NCBI GenBank assembly: GCA_964561215.1
Contig: CAZLOS010000183.1
Location: 1-9,321 of the forward strand
Direction: 5' to 3'
Origin: JAJFUV01 sp964561215
Lineage (GTDB): Bacteria > Acidobacteriota > Terriglobia > Bryobacterales > Bryobacteraceae
Length of the DNA: 9,321 nt
Both the position numbers and the translations under genes were made by a program. This document shows positions 1 through 6,313 of the stretch, piece after piece. Under the pieces are notes generated by a model that was not told where the DNA came from, searched no databases, and saw only the letters and a list, made by a program, of their open reading frames with translations. How positions within the stretch are numbered: the first letter of the stretch is position 1; each line of letters begins with the position of its first letter.

Positions 1-119
1 CACGCCCTCAGGTGTGAGAGTCGCTACTTTCTACGATCTACCGGACATCCTCAGCGGACCTCTCCGGTTTCGCAGACGAACCGTATCACCCCCTTTTCTC
101 ATACAGCCCCAGTTTTGCG

Positions 120-476
120 TTGCGCCCGGCAGTGGCATATCTGTCCAGCTATCGCAGTGATGCGATGTTCCTTGAAGCAGTGAAAACGGCTCTCCGCGAT
201 GATCGTCCCGGTTCGTCCTTTCTTGCTGCACGTTTGATTGATGAGGGGCAGAGGGCCTGTCTATCTGAGGCATTGGACCGCGCCCCTAAGGTGACTCGTC
301 GTTCACACGCCAATGGAGACGATCTGTTTGCCAGCATCCGGCTCGTGCTCGGCTACGGCTCGGAGGAACAGCGCCGGCAGTTGGAGTCTCTCGCTGTCGG
401 ATTCAAGAGCACAAACCCTGATTACGCCGCGTTCTTGCAACTGAAGATTGCTCAAGCTTCCAGAGATCGCCTCTGA
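120..476 (+). CDS. Hypothetical helical protein, start uncertain
   Basis: I do not recognise this protein. The frame gives 118 residues from a TTG at 120, is rich in Ala, Leu and Arg, and looks all-helical, with amphipathic stretches around residues 15-27 (AMFLEAVKTALRDD) and 66-92. The frame is in fact open from position 18, just after a TGA at 15-17, and has no ATG before the one at 165. The start may be that TTG, the GTG at 138 or the ATG at 165, or the gene may be the tail of a longer one broken by a frameshift near the left edge. It ends with TGA at 474-476, 78 nt before a HEAT-repeat gene on the same strand, so the two may be cotranscribed. No signal peptide or known motif is visible. 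Confidence 0.45.
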   Translation: MRPAVAYLSSYRSDAMFLEAVKTALRDDRPGSSFLAARLIDEGQRACLSEALDRAPKVTRRSHANGDDLFASIRLVLGYGSEEQRRQLESLAVGFKSTNPDYAAFLQLKIAQASRDRL

Positions 477-554
477 CTGGAATGTCAGCATGATGCTCTC
501 CCGCCTATCCGCGTCGGCCATATTCCGTACGAAACTTATATTCGGGAGGCGCAG

Positions 555-1316
555 ATGCTGAGGTCCCGAAGGATGTTTGCGGTCTTGTTGTACGTGTCCC
601 TGTGCGCGTCTAGCCGGTTTGCAGGTGCGCAAGATCAGGAGCAGACAGCTTCGCTTGTGCTTCGGCTTCAAGAGACGTGCGACGTGGCCGACAAAGAGAG
701 GGTTTTGAGTCTCATTGTCCAAAGAGGCTACTCGGCCGGCCCACTGCTCCTTAGGCTGGCGAAGACGACGAACGATAGTGATACACGCTGGCTTGCCATT
801 CGCGGCCTTGGGATGCTCAGGTTTGAAGAAGCCGCACCGTTCTTGATTGAATCACTGAAATCGGACGAGCATTACGTCAGGGCGAATGCTGCACGCGCGC
901 TGGGCGAGCTTCGATACTCACGTGCAAGTCCAGCCTTGATTCACCTGCTAGCAGCCGAACGAGATTCAGGCGTCGTCGAGCAGACTTCGCTTGCCTTGCG
1001 CATGATCAAGGCGCAGGATGCCATTCCGGTAATAAAATCGCGGATGTCTTCTAGTTCCCCACAAACTCGGTGCTGGCTCTTGGATGCCATCGCGGGGCTC
1101 GGCTCTAAAAACGATGTGCCGTTCATCGCAAAATACCTGTACAGCTCCGATGCCGCTTCTGAGGGCATCCCGCTTTGCGCGTCGCGTGCTCTGGCTACCC
1201 TGACCGGCGAGGATTTCGGTCTTCCTAAGACCAGTGGGCCATTCGATCCATACGCACCCGTCTTGAAGGCGCGAAAGTGGTGGGAACAGACGCAGAAGCA
1301 GCATGGTTCACAATAG
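555..1316 (+). CDS. Secreted HEAT-repeat protein
   Basis: A 253-residue protein with an N-terminal signal peptide: basic RSRR at residues 3-6, a hydrophobic core at 7-18 and a likely signal peptidase I cut after AGA at residues 23-25. It should be exported to the periplasm or beyond. The mature part is built of HEAT/PBS-lyase-like helical repeats at about residues 70-103, 105-134, 137-165 and 168-197. Typical repeat signatures are WLAIRGLGML and VRANAARALGELR. The C-terminus (KARKWWEQ, 238-245) resembles the end of other exported HEAT proteins. Such repeats form a binding solenoid and show no catalytic residues, so the partner is unknown. The start is well supported by GGGAGG a few bases before the ATG. 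It converges on the minus-strand operon, with 44 nt between the stop codons, and is probably not part of that system. Confidence 0.85.
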   Translation: MLRSRRMFAVLLYVSLCASSRFAGAQDQEQTASLVLRLQETCDVADKERVLSLIVQRGYSAGPLLLRLAKTTNDSDTRWLAIRGLGMLRFEEAAPFLIESLKSDEHYVRANAARALGELRYSRASPALIHLLAAERDSGVVEQTSLALRMIKAQDAIPVIKSRMSSSSPQTRCWLLDAIAGLGSKNDVPFIAKYLYSSDAASEGIPLCASRALATLTGEDFGLPKTSGPFDPYAPVLKARKWWEQTQKQHGSQ

Positions 1317-1360
1317 TGCTCCTCCGCTCCTCGCCAGGGCTTACCGAGTGGGTGCCCCTC

Positions 1361-1795
1361 TCAGGAAACCTTGTTGTACTTGGGGCGGCGACCTTTGCGC
1401 TGGGCGTACGCCCCGATGTTGCCCCGCTCCCAGCTCCGGGCCGAAGCGCGGGCGACCGCCGGTCCCACGACCTCCATCGCAGTGAACCGCTTACCTGCCG
1501 CGACGTGCTCGGCGCAGCGGCGGTCCGGGTCGTTCGTGATGCCGAACTGGACGCGCTGCGAACCCTGCCAGAGTTCGTAGCGAAAGGTGTCACGCGGCGT
1601 AGCCCGTCGGAAGACCTTACGGTGGCTGAACAGGGCGTCGAGGAACGCAGCACCGAGAACCAAGCCTCCCACAACCAGGATGCCGCGGCCGATCAGGTCG
1701 CCCCAGTTGATCTGTGGTTCAGCAGCAAGTGCCGGTGGGCAGTCTTGGGCGGCGATGAAGTAAAGATTGCCGGAGCCGTCACGATAGGTGTACAT
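1361..1795 (-). CDS. Membrane-anchored GIY-YIG-like nuclease
   Basis: This 144-residue protein has two parts. The N-terminal third holds one transmembrane segment, about residues 37-56 (RGILVVGGLVLGAAFLDALF), followed by the basic stretch HRKVFRR. The C-terminal part (70-143) fits the GIY-YIG endonuclease fold: Tyr73 in the first strand (GIY position), FGITNDPDRR at 84-93 covering the YIG strand and the catalytic-arginine helix, His97, a likely metal-binding Glu123 in SWERGN, and a final YNK with Asn141. The Tyr of YIG is Phe84 here, which may change activity. The start follows GAGGAA by about 9 nt. It lies 39 nt after the DUF2188 gene and is the last gene of the minus-strand run, so it could be the effector of the system. 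The family call rests on motifs only; a degenerate, non-cleaving GIY-YIG domain is possible. Confidence 0.72.
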   Translation of the reverse strand: MYTYRDGSGNLYFIAAQDCPPALAAEPQINWGDLIGRGILVVGGLVLGAAFLDALFSHRKVFRRATPRDTFRYELWQGSQRVQFGITNDPDRRCAEHVAAGKRFTAMEVVGPAVARASARSWERGNIGAYAQRKGRRPKYNKVS

Positions 1796-1834
1796 TCTAT
1801 GGTTCCTCGTTTGTCTACCGCATCCGCGTCCGAG

Positions 1835-2068
1835 CTACCCTGGATACTTCTCGGGGTCTTTCCCGTACGTCCGTTCACTTTGAATTGTCCCATCCTGGTG
1901 GTGGATTTTCACCTGCGCTAGCCCGCCGGTATTCTTTGCCAGCTCAACGGCGCGCTGAATCGCCTGGGCCTTGTTCTCGGCGGTGGCGCTGGCACGATCC
2001 GCGCCCTGCTTCTTGATGCTCCATTCGTCGTCACCTTTGACAACGTGGTATACAGTTCGTTTGCTCAT
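1835..2068 (-). CDS. DUF2188 family protein
   Basis: A 77-residue protein that fits the DUF2188 pattern over its whole length. It opens with a strand (YHVVKGDDEWSIKKQGADRAS, about residues 7-27), then has a helix rich in Ala and Lys (TAENKAQAIQRAVELAKN) and a closing hairpin with HHQDGTIQSERTYGKDP (56-72). Members are small soluble proteins of unknown biochemical role, often found as accessory genes beside mobile or defence loci. An AAGGA site stands about 9-12 nt before the ATG. The gene starts 33 nt after the zinc-finger-like gene ends and lies 39 nt before the GIY-YIG gene, so it is probably cotranscribed with both. No catalytic residues are apparent. Confidence 0.85.
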   Translation of the reverse strand: MSKRTVYHVVKGDDEWSIKKQGADRASATAENKAQAIQRAVELAKNTGGLAQVKIHHQDGTIQSERTYGKDPEKYPG

Positions 2069-2101
2069 GATCTATATCCTTCCTTGGTTGGTGGTGAATG
2101 T

Positions 2102-2350
2102 TTAACTCGACTCCGGGCTGCCAGTCGATGCTGACCGAAGTTGCCGGACGACTGCCCGAATTTCCTCAAGGTCGGCCTCCAAAAATCTGATCGCGCAGTC
2201 AGGGCAGTAGCGAAGAACCTCCCGACCGTCCTTGACAGTGAGCCGAGCCTCCCCGCGCGCGATAGTATGGCCGTCGTTCTGACGGCAGGTGTGAGATCGC
2301 TGGGCCTGATCGACGATAAGCTGCGGTAGGAATGACTTAGGTCTTGGCAT
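2102..2350 (-). CDS. Small CHCC zinc-finger-like protein
   Basis: This 82-residue protein is not a named family to me. Its centre looks like a small treble-clef or ribbon zinc site: Cys22, His28 or a nearby ligand, then Cys49 and Cys52 in the CPDC knuckle, around GEARLTVKDGREVLRYC. A helix follows (residues 53-72, IRFLEADLEEIRAVVRQL). The layout recalls PARP-type-like fingers that read 'GE.R..V...YC..C', but that likeness is only by eye. The start overlaps the helicase gene by 14 nt and has a near-perfect AAGGAGG six nt upstream, so the two are translated as neighbours. It may bind nucleic acid or the helicase; this is inferred from position. Confidence 0.7.
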   Translation of the reverse strand: MPRPKSFLPQLIVDQAQRSHTCRQNDGHTIARGEARLTVKDGREVLRYCPDCAIRFLEADLEEIRAVVRQLRSASTGSPESS

Positions 2351-4142
2351 CGACTACCTCCTTCCGTACTTCATCCTCAAGCCGCCGCAACTCCTTGCGA
2401 GCGAGATCTATCTGCTCCTGGGTGAACTCGCCTCGCTGCTTTTCCTTGCGGCCGACGAGCGCGTTGACCTTCCTGTCGAGCGCGGCCTTCACCACCACAA
2501 AATTCTCGCGTGGTGGCTTCTGACAGTCCAGGGTTTTGCCTTTAGGGTTCAGCCCGCGACTGCCTAGGATGCGCCCTACGGCGTTCTTGACCTCTGCATC
2601 GAGGGCGGTCTTTGCAGCTCGTCTGGTCTTCTGTTTTGTCGTGGGGAGCGGCTGGAATATCTCCGTCAGCTGTTCGGGCGTAAGCCTACGGCTCCTGATA
2701 AGCTCAACGGCATTCCGCAGCTCTTCATCGTCCTTCAAGAGCGGGATTACCTCCAGCGAGACGCGCTCCTGCTTCTTGATTTCGAAGGGGTTCTCGTAGT
2801 CCTGCCTCGGCTGCGGTTCGAGTTGAAGCTCCTTCAGGTCAACAAAGTTGATCTCCTCCAGGGGCAGCAGTTGGTCGAAGTAATCCTGGTCCGCTTTGCT
2901 GTAGTCCTGAAAATCGGTCCAGACGCGGGCAACGTTCGCTCCCGCGTGGAAGACGACAACGCCACGATTGAGCGGGTTGTCCGGCTCGTTCTGGGCGATG
3001 GCTCGCATAATGCGACCGACGAACTGTACGAATGGCGAGAGGTTGCGAAAGATGCTGCAGACAGCGGCGACGCTCAGATATGGATGGTCGAAACCCTCAC
3101 CCAGCTTTCGTACCTGGACGATGACATCGAGATCATGGTTCTCGAGCTTCGTAAGGATCTTGTCGTTGGTTGCGCTGTCCTCCCGGCTGTGGATGTAGTC
3201 CGCCCGGAGCCCCCGAGCACGGTACGCCTCGACGATCTGAATGCAGTGCTGGTAGTTCAGCGCTGAGGCAATGATCTTGTGACGCCTGTCGCCAGTGGTC
3301 GCGCGGAGCGTCTCTAGCTCTCGAATCGAACAATCGACGATTGTGGCCAGGGTCTCCTTCGAGCTCACGATGCTCCGTCGGAAGTCGGCGTCCTCCTCAC
3401 CGAGCCGCTTCACCTCTTCGAGGCTAACCTCTACTTCGCGATCATCTTCACGCCGTACGTACTTCAGTGTGGTGGGATTCAGTACCAGCGCTTTGAGCCT
3501 CTTGACGAACCCGGCGGCGATGGCTTTGAAGATGGGGTAGGAGTAAATGATCTTTCCAGCCATCAGTTGGCCATCCGCGCGTGTCGGGGTCGCGCTGAAA
3601 TTCACGATCCGCGCTGCGGGGAATTTCTGACGGAGGATTTCCCAGCTGTCCGCGACGTTGTGGTGGCCTTCGTCAACGAGGATGAGGTCGAAGTAGTCGT
3701 GCGGGAGCTGCGCAAGCCATTTGTTGGATGCGCCCTGGAGCTGCTGTATGTTCGTAATGACAACGTCCGCCTCATCGAGGTCGGTCTTGTTCGTGGTGCC
3801 GCCCCGAATCTCGGCCGGCTCCGGATAGCTCGGCCCGGAGAGGATGCGGCATTTCTGGTAAAAGAGACGCCCTGACGTCGGGTCGAAGTCCTTAAATAGT
3901 TGGTCCGCGATGCGCAAGCCGGGCGAAATAACGAGCACGCGCTCGGCGTGTACCGCGAACGGTGTGATCGCGATGAGGCCAGATTTGCCGCAGCCAACGG
4001 GAAGCACGACGCCGACCTCGCGCTCCGAGTCCGCCTGACCGAAATGGTTTATGATCTCCGCGTACCCTTCCCGCTGTGGCTCGCGTAGAAGGCCATTATC
4101 GGAGATGTTGGGAGACAGTGTCTGAAATTGGTGCTGTTTCAT
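2337..4142 (-). CDS. SF2 DEAD/DEAH-box-like helicase (ResIII-like)
   Basis: A 601-residue superfamily 2 ATPase with a full motif set. Gln23 (LLREPQREG) is the upstream Q position. Walker A is PVGCGKS at 48-54, Walker B is DEGH at 157-160, and motif III is SATPTR at 183-188. Motif V-like GEGFDHP lies at 348-354 and motif VI QFVGRIMRA at 373-381. The core resembles the helicase half of type III restriction and Ssl2/XPB-like enzymes, so it should hydrolyse ATP to move along or remodel duplex nucleic acid. Residues 440-601 are a charged helical extension I cannot assign; no nuclease motif is seen there. It begins 46 nt after the DUF6527 gene, with only a weak AGG before the ATG, and its end overlaps the next gene by 14 nt. 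It is likely either a target or the effector motor of the conjugation system. Confidence 0.95.
   Translation of the reverse strand: MKQHQFQTLSPNISDNGLLREPQREGYAEIINHFGQADSEREVGVVLPVGCGKSGLIAITPFAVHAERVLVISPGLRIADQLFKDFDPTSGRLFYQKCRILSGPSYPEPAEIRGGTTNKTDLDEADVVITNIQQLQGASNKWLAQLPHDYFDLILVDEGHHNVADSWEILRQKFPAARIVNFSATPTRADGQLMAGKIIYSYPIFKAIAAGFVKRLKALVLNPTTLKYVRREDDREVEVSLEEVKRLGEEDADFRRSIVSSKETLATIVDCSIRELETLRATTGDRRHKIIASALNYQHCIQIVEAYRARGLRADYIHSREDSATNDKILTKLENHDLDVIVQVRKLGEGFDHPYLSVAAVCSIFRNLSPFVQFVGRIMRAIAQNEPDNPLNRGVVVFHAGANVARVWTDFQDYSKADQDYFDQLLPLEEINFVDLKELQLEPQPRQDYENPFEIKKQERVSLEVIPLLKDDEELRNAVELIRSRRLTPEQLTEIFQPLPTTKQKTRRAAKTALDAEVKNAVGRILGSRGLNPKGKTLDCQKPPRENFVVVKAALDRKVNALVGRKEKQRGEFTQEQIDLARKELRRLEDEVRKEVVDAKT
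2357..2363 (-). promoter_or_regulatory. Strong Shine-Dalgarno site for the zinc-finger-like gene
   Basis: The minus strand reads AAGGAGG, then six bases (TAGTCG), then the ATG at 2350. The site lies inside the last codons of the helicase gene, which fixes the start of the small zinc protein and predicts independent, efficient initiation within the overlap. Confidence 0.8.
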
Positions 4143-4188
4143 GCCTAGAAAATGAAGAGAACCACCATCGTAGATAAAATCTCATGCA

Positions 4189-4533
4189 TCAGACCCAACG
4201 AACGTTATTGCGCTCGACAAAGAAATGGCTCCTGCAAGTGCCATGTGAGCGCCATAGCGAAGGTCGCAGGGTTATTGTATTTGCTTCCTCGGTAATCTGC
4301 CAGTAAGGCTGTTGACTTGTCATCAGGTTCACCTCAATTCTCGCCCCGCACCGGCACGGACACGACATAACGGCCCACCGAGGCTTACCGCCGCGGACGA
4401 CGAGGTAGATTGCTGGACCGAGACGGTCGGGCACCTCGTCAATTGACGCCACGTGCCGTACCTCTGCGTACCTGGACCGTCGGCGGAGCTGTCGCCACAG
4501 CTCGCGCAGCCACACGAGAAGTCGGCCTATCAT
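4189..4533 (-). CDS. DUF6527 zinc-binding protein of Ubl operon
   Basis: I place the start at the ATG at 4533, giving 114 residues. It overlaps the stop of the JAB-E1 gene as ATGA, while the longer frame (to 4608) would run 76 nt into that gene. Residues 1-20 are hydrophobic then arginine-rich (ELWRQLRRRSRY), possibly a membrane-surface helix. The rest fits DUF6527: a strand region (GPAIYLVVRGGKPRWAV), the cysteine knot CPCRCG at 58-63, a WQITEEANTITLRPSLW block at 78-94, and CRSHFF at 100-105. Cys58, Cys60, Cys62, Cys100 and His103 are the likely metal ligands. DUF6527 genes regularly follow bacterial Ubl/E2/E1-JAB genes, which agrees with this position. The biochemical role is not clear from the sequence; a protease, an E3-like factor or a target adaptor are all open. 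Confidence 0.87.
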   Translation of the reverse strand: MIGRLLVWLRELWRQLRRRSRYAEVRHVASIDEVPDRLGPAIYLVVRGGKPRWAVMSCPCRCGARIEVNLMTSQQPYWQITEEANTITLRPSLWRSHGTCRSHFFVERNNVRWV

Positions 4534-5912
4534 TCCGGCCTCCAGGTGGAATCGAGGAAGGGTTCGACATCGCCCCGCCCCCAGAACTGACGACTCTGAC
4601 AGAAGCACTCTGGATCGATCCGCCCACCGTTGGTTCGGACCCCCGTCTGGTCGAAGAGGTGCAGCACTTCGGTGGAACGTCGCTCACTGCCCATGAACCC
4701 GCTCAGGCGGTGCATGAGCTCGATTACCGCGCTAGCGGCAACTGCCGTAGTGAACGGAACGACTGCCGGTGCGGGCTCCTGGAGCTCCGGAGCGTAGCCT
4801 TCTCGCCGCAGTTCCTCGGCTTCGTCCGGATTTACCGCTGCGACCGACTCGGCGCGGACGCGATCCGCCGAGATTCGTCCCCGACAGAGCAGGCACGGCG
4901 TGCCAGCCATGAGCGTCGTCACCCGTCCGTTCACGGAGCGGATCGCCCCGGCGTGGGAATCAATCTTTACCCCCATGTCGAACACCGGCACGTGGTAGTA
5001 GACGGCGAGCCGGTTCAGCAGCGCGCGTCCCCACTCGTCGTCAGTACAGCCGAAGATCATGTCGCAGAACTTGAACTCCTGAAGGACGCTTCGGTATGTG
5101 ACATCCCTGGTGCNNNNNNNNNNTTTGGTGTTAAGTCCGATGCGCCGGAGGTGATCAGCCTGGATGTCTACCTTGTGGCGCCCTTGGTCCGCAGCGGTTG
5201 AGCCATACACCCTCGTCACGTTCGACGCGTCGAGGGTCTGGCCGTCGGCGATGAGGATTTCGCCGACGCCGAGCCGCGCGAGTTGCTCGCACACCGCCGA
5301 GCCGGTGCCCCCCGCGCCGACCACGCCGACACGCAGCACGCTGAGCAAGGACTGGAGATCCCCGCCGAACGCGCGCACCTGCCTGTCAAAGAGGGCGAGG
5401 TCGGGCTCGACGGCACGCCCCTGCCGGAAAACGCGGAGCCTGTTGCCGACCACCCGTACCCTGCCCATCGGCTGCATGCTCCCGTCGGGTAGCCACACCC
5501 TGCCGACCGGCCGTTCCGGAGCGGAGAAAACCAGGCTACCGTGAACGGGAGCGGCGTCTGCGCGGATGTGCGCGGTACGAAACATCTGGACCTCTTCGCG
5601 ATTATCCTGGACTGAGTGCCCCGGCACATCTGCCGGGTGGGAGTGGACAAACACGAACGCCTGCTTGGTCTCGGCGGCCCGCTTGAGGGCGCGCAGGAAC
5701 GACCGCGACGGGATGCGCATGTGGCGCTGCGAGGCTTCTTCAATCTCCTCAGCTTGAACCGATACCACTTCCCGGGCAAGGAGGCGCACCTCTTCGCGAC
5801 CAGCCGCCCAGCGGCAGAGCAAGTACGCCGCCTGCTCGGAATCGTGGCTCCCGAATAGGTGTCGAACCAACTCCTCGTAGAGCACCTCGGGGAAAGTGAG
5901 CGCGTACTCCAT
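4530..5912 (-). CDS. JAB/JAMM deubiquitinase–E1 (ThiF/HesA) fusion
   Basis: One 460-residue polypeptide holds two enzymes. Residues 1-130 form a JAB (Mov34/MPN) metalloprotease: Glu26 in SEQAAYLLC, and a perfect H-x-H-x7-S-x2-D motif from His90, His92, Ser100 and Asp103, which should bind zinc and cut after GlyGly. Residues 190-410 are an E1-type adenylating domain: GAGGTGS at 199-205, Asp223, Asn231 and Arg234 of the ATP site, Lys247, and TDDE at 290-293. Cys340/Cys343 (CLLC) and Cys436/Cys438 (CFC) are probable zinc ligands. No obvious crossover-loop thioester cysteine is seen; Cys208, Cys283 and Cys289 remain as candidates. Four residues (264-267) are hidden by the 10-N run, but the frame agrees on both sides. 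Its ATG lies 1 nt after the E2 stop (TGACATG), with AAGGGA upstream, and its end overlaps DUF6527. Confidence 0.95.
   Translation of the reverse strand: MEYALTFPEVLYEELVRHLFGSHDSEQAAYLLCRWAAGREEVRLLAREVVSVQAEEIEEASQRHMRIPSRSFLRALKRAAETKQAFVFVHSHPADVPGHSVQDNREEVQMFRTAHIRADAAPVHGSLVFSAPERPVGRVWLPDGSMQPMGRVRVVGNRLRVFRQGRAVEPDLALFDRQVRAFGGDLQSLLSVLRVGVVGAGGTGSAVCEQLARLGVGEILIADGQTLDASNVTRVYGSTAADQGRHKVDIQADHLRRIGLNTKXXXXTRDVTYRSVLQEFKFCDMIFGCTDDEWGRALLNRLAVYYHVPVFDMGVKIDSHAGAIRSVNGRVTTLMAGTPCLLCRGRISADRVRAESVAAVNPDEAEELRREGYAPELQEPAPAVVPFTTAVAASAVIELMHRLSGFMGSERRSTEVLHLFDQTGVRTNGGRIDPECFCQSRQFWGRGDVEPFLDSTWRPE
5114..5123. other. Run of 10 N inside the E1 domain
   Basis: Ten ambiguous bases fall in the E1 domain just after RRIGLNTK. 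The minus-strand frame and the family pattern continue on both sides (TRDVTYRSVLQEF), so ten bases looks close to the true length. It is an assembly artefact and not a mutation. Confidence 0.95.
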
Positions 5913-5913
5913 G

Positions 5914-6309
5914 TCAGATTCCCTTCAGCAGCTCGGCGCGGATCGCGGCTAGGTAGGTCCGCAGGTTGTCGGTACCCGGTCGCCAGCGGTTGTCGGGGAA
6001 ATGCCGCGACCAGCGCTGCCAATTCCGGCCGAAGTGGTCCTCGTGGTGTTCGCAGGACTTCGGCCACGCGCCGCTGACAAGCTTCACGTCGGGGGAGGTC
6101 CAGAACATGTCGGGTTTCGCGCTCGGGTAACCAGCGGGCAGCCTGATGAGCAGGTCGGCCCGGTCGGGAGTGTAGGGCGACGGGAGGGCGTAGTCGTGAA
6201 CTACCACGCCCACTAAACCGCCGCCGTCGTGCACCACGAAGCGGTAGCCCTTCTCTTCCAAGAACTCGGTATCGATCTCGGGGATGAGCGATTGAACTTG
6301 TATCGCCAT
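5914..6309 (-). CDS. Prokaryotic E2 family E-like protein
   Basis: This 131-residue protein matches the Prok-E2_E pattern. It has a helix with FLEEKGY (16-22), strands VGVVVHDYALPSPYTPDRADLL (33-54), the E2-like LRIL/P-type segment IRLPAGYPSAKPDMFW (55-70) and the family signature WQRWSRHFPDNRWRPGTDNL (97-116). Known E2 folds receive the activated Ubl from E1 and pass it to a target. Here Cys86 is the only cysteine, in SCEHHEDHFG next to a histidine cluster. It is either the acceptor or a bystander, and the conserved serine, histidine or tyrosine could act instead. The gene starts 4 nt after the Ubl stop, with TAGGAGT directly before the ATG, and ends 1 nt before the JAB-E1 start. The spacing predicts coupled translation and roughly matched amounts of the two enzymes. 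Confidence 0.9.
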   Translation of the reverse strand: MAIQVQSLIPEIDTEFLEEKGYRFVVHDGGGLVGVVVHDYALPSPYTPDRADLLIRLPAGYPSAKPDMFWTSPDVKLVSGAWPKSCEHHEDHFGRNWQRWSRHFPDNRWRPGTDNLRTYLAAIRAELLKGI

Positions 6310-6313
6310 ACTC

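Noticed and set aside
1337..1357. Hairpin GGGC..ACC/GGT.GCCC between convergent genes, a possible terminator
   Set aside because: About 7 bp with a two-base bulge and no T tract on either side, so Rho-independent termination is not supported.
1277..1921. Long plus-strand ORF of 214 residues
   Set aside because: It lies antisense to the GIY-YIG and DUF2188 genes, has no ribosome site and its product resembles no family; the minus-strand reading has clear motifs.
4143..4188. Possible promoter in the gap before the helicase (TTGGGT … TATCTA)
   Set aside because: Both boxes match the consensus poorly; the short gap fits cotranscription with DUF6527.
5216..6067. Minus-strand ORF of 283 residues in another frame
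   Set aside because: It overlaps the E2 and JAB-E1 genes in an alternative frame; the Arg/Ser-rich product is a GC-driven shadow.
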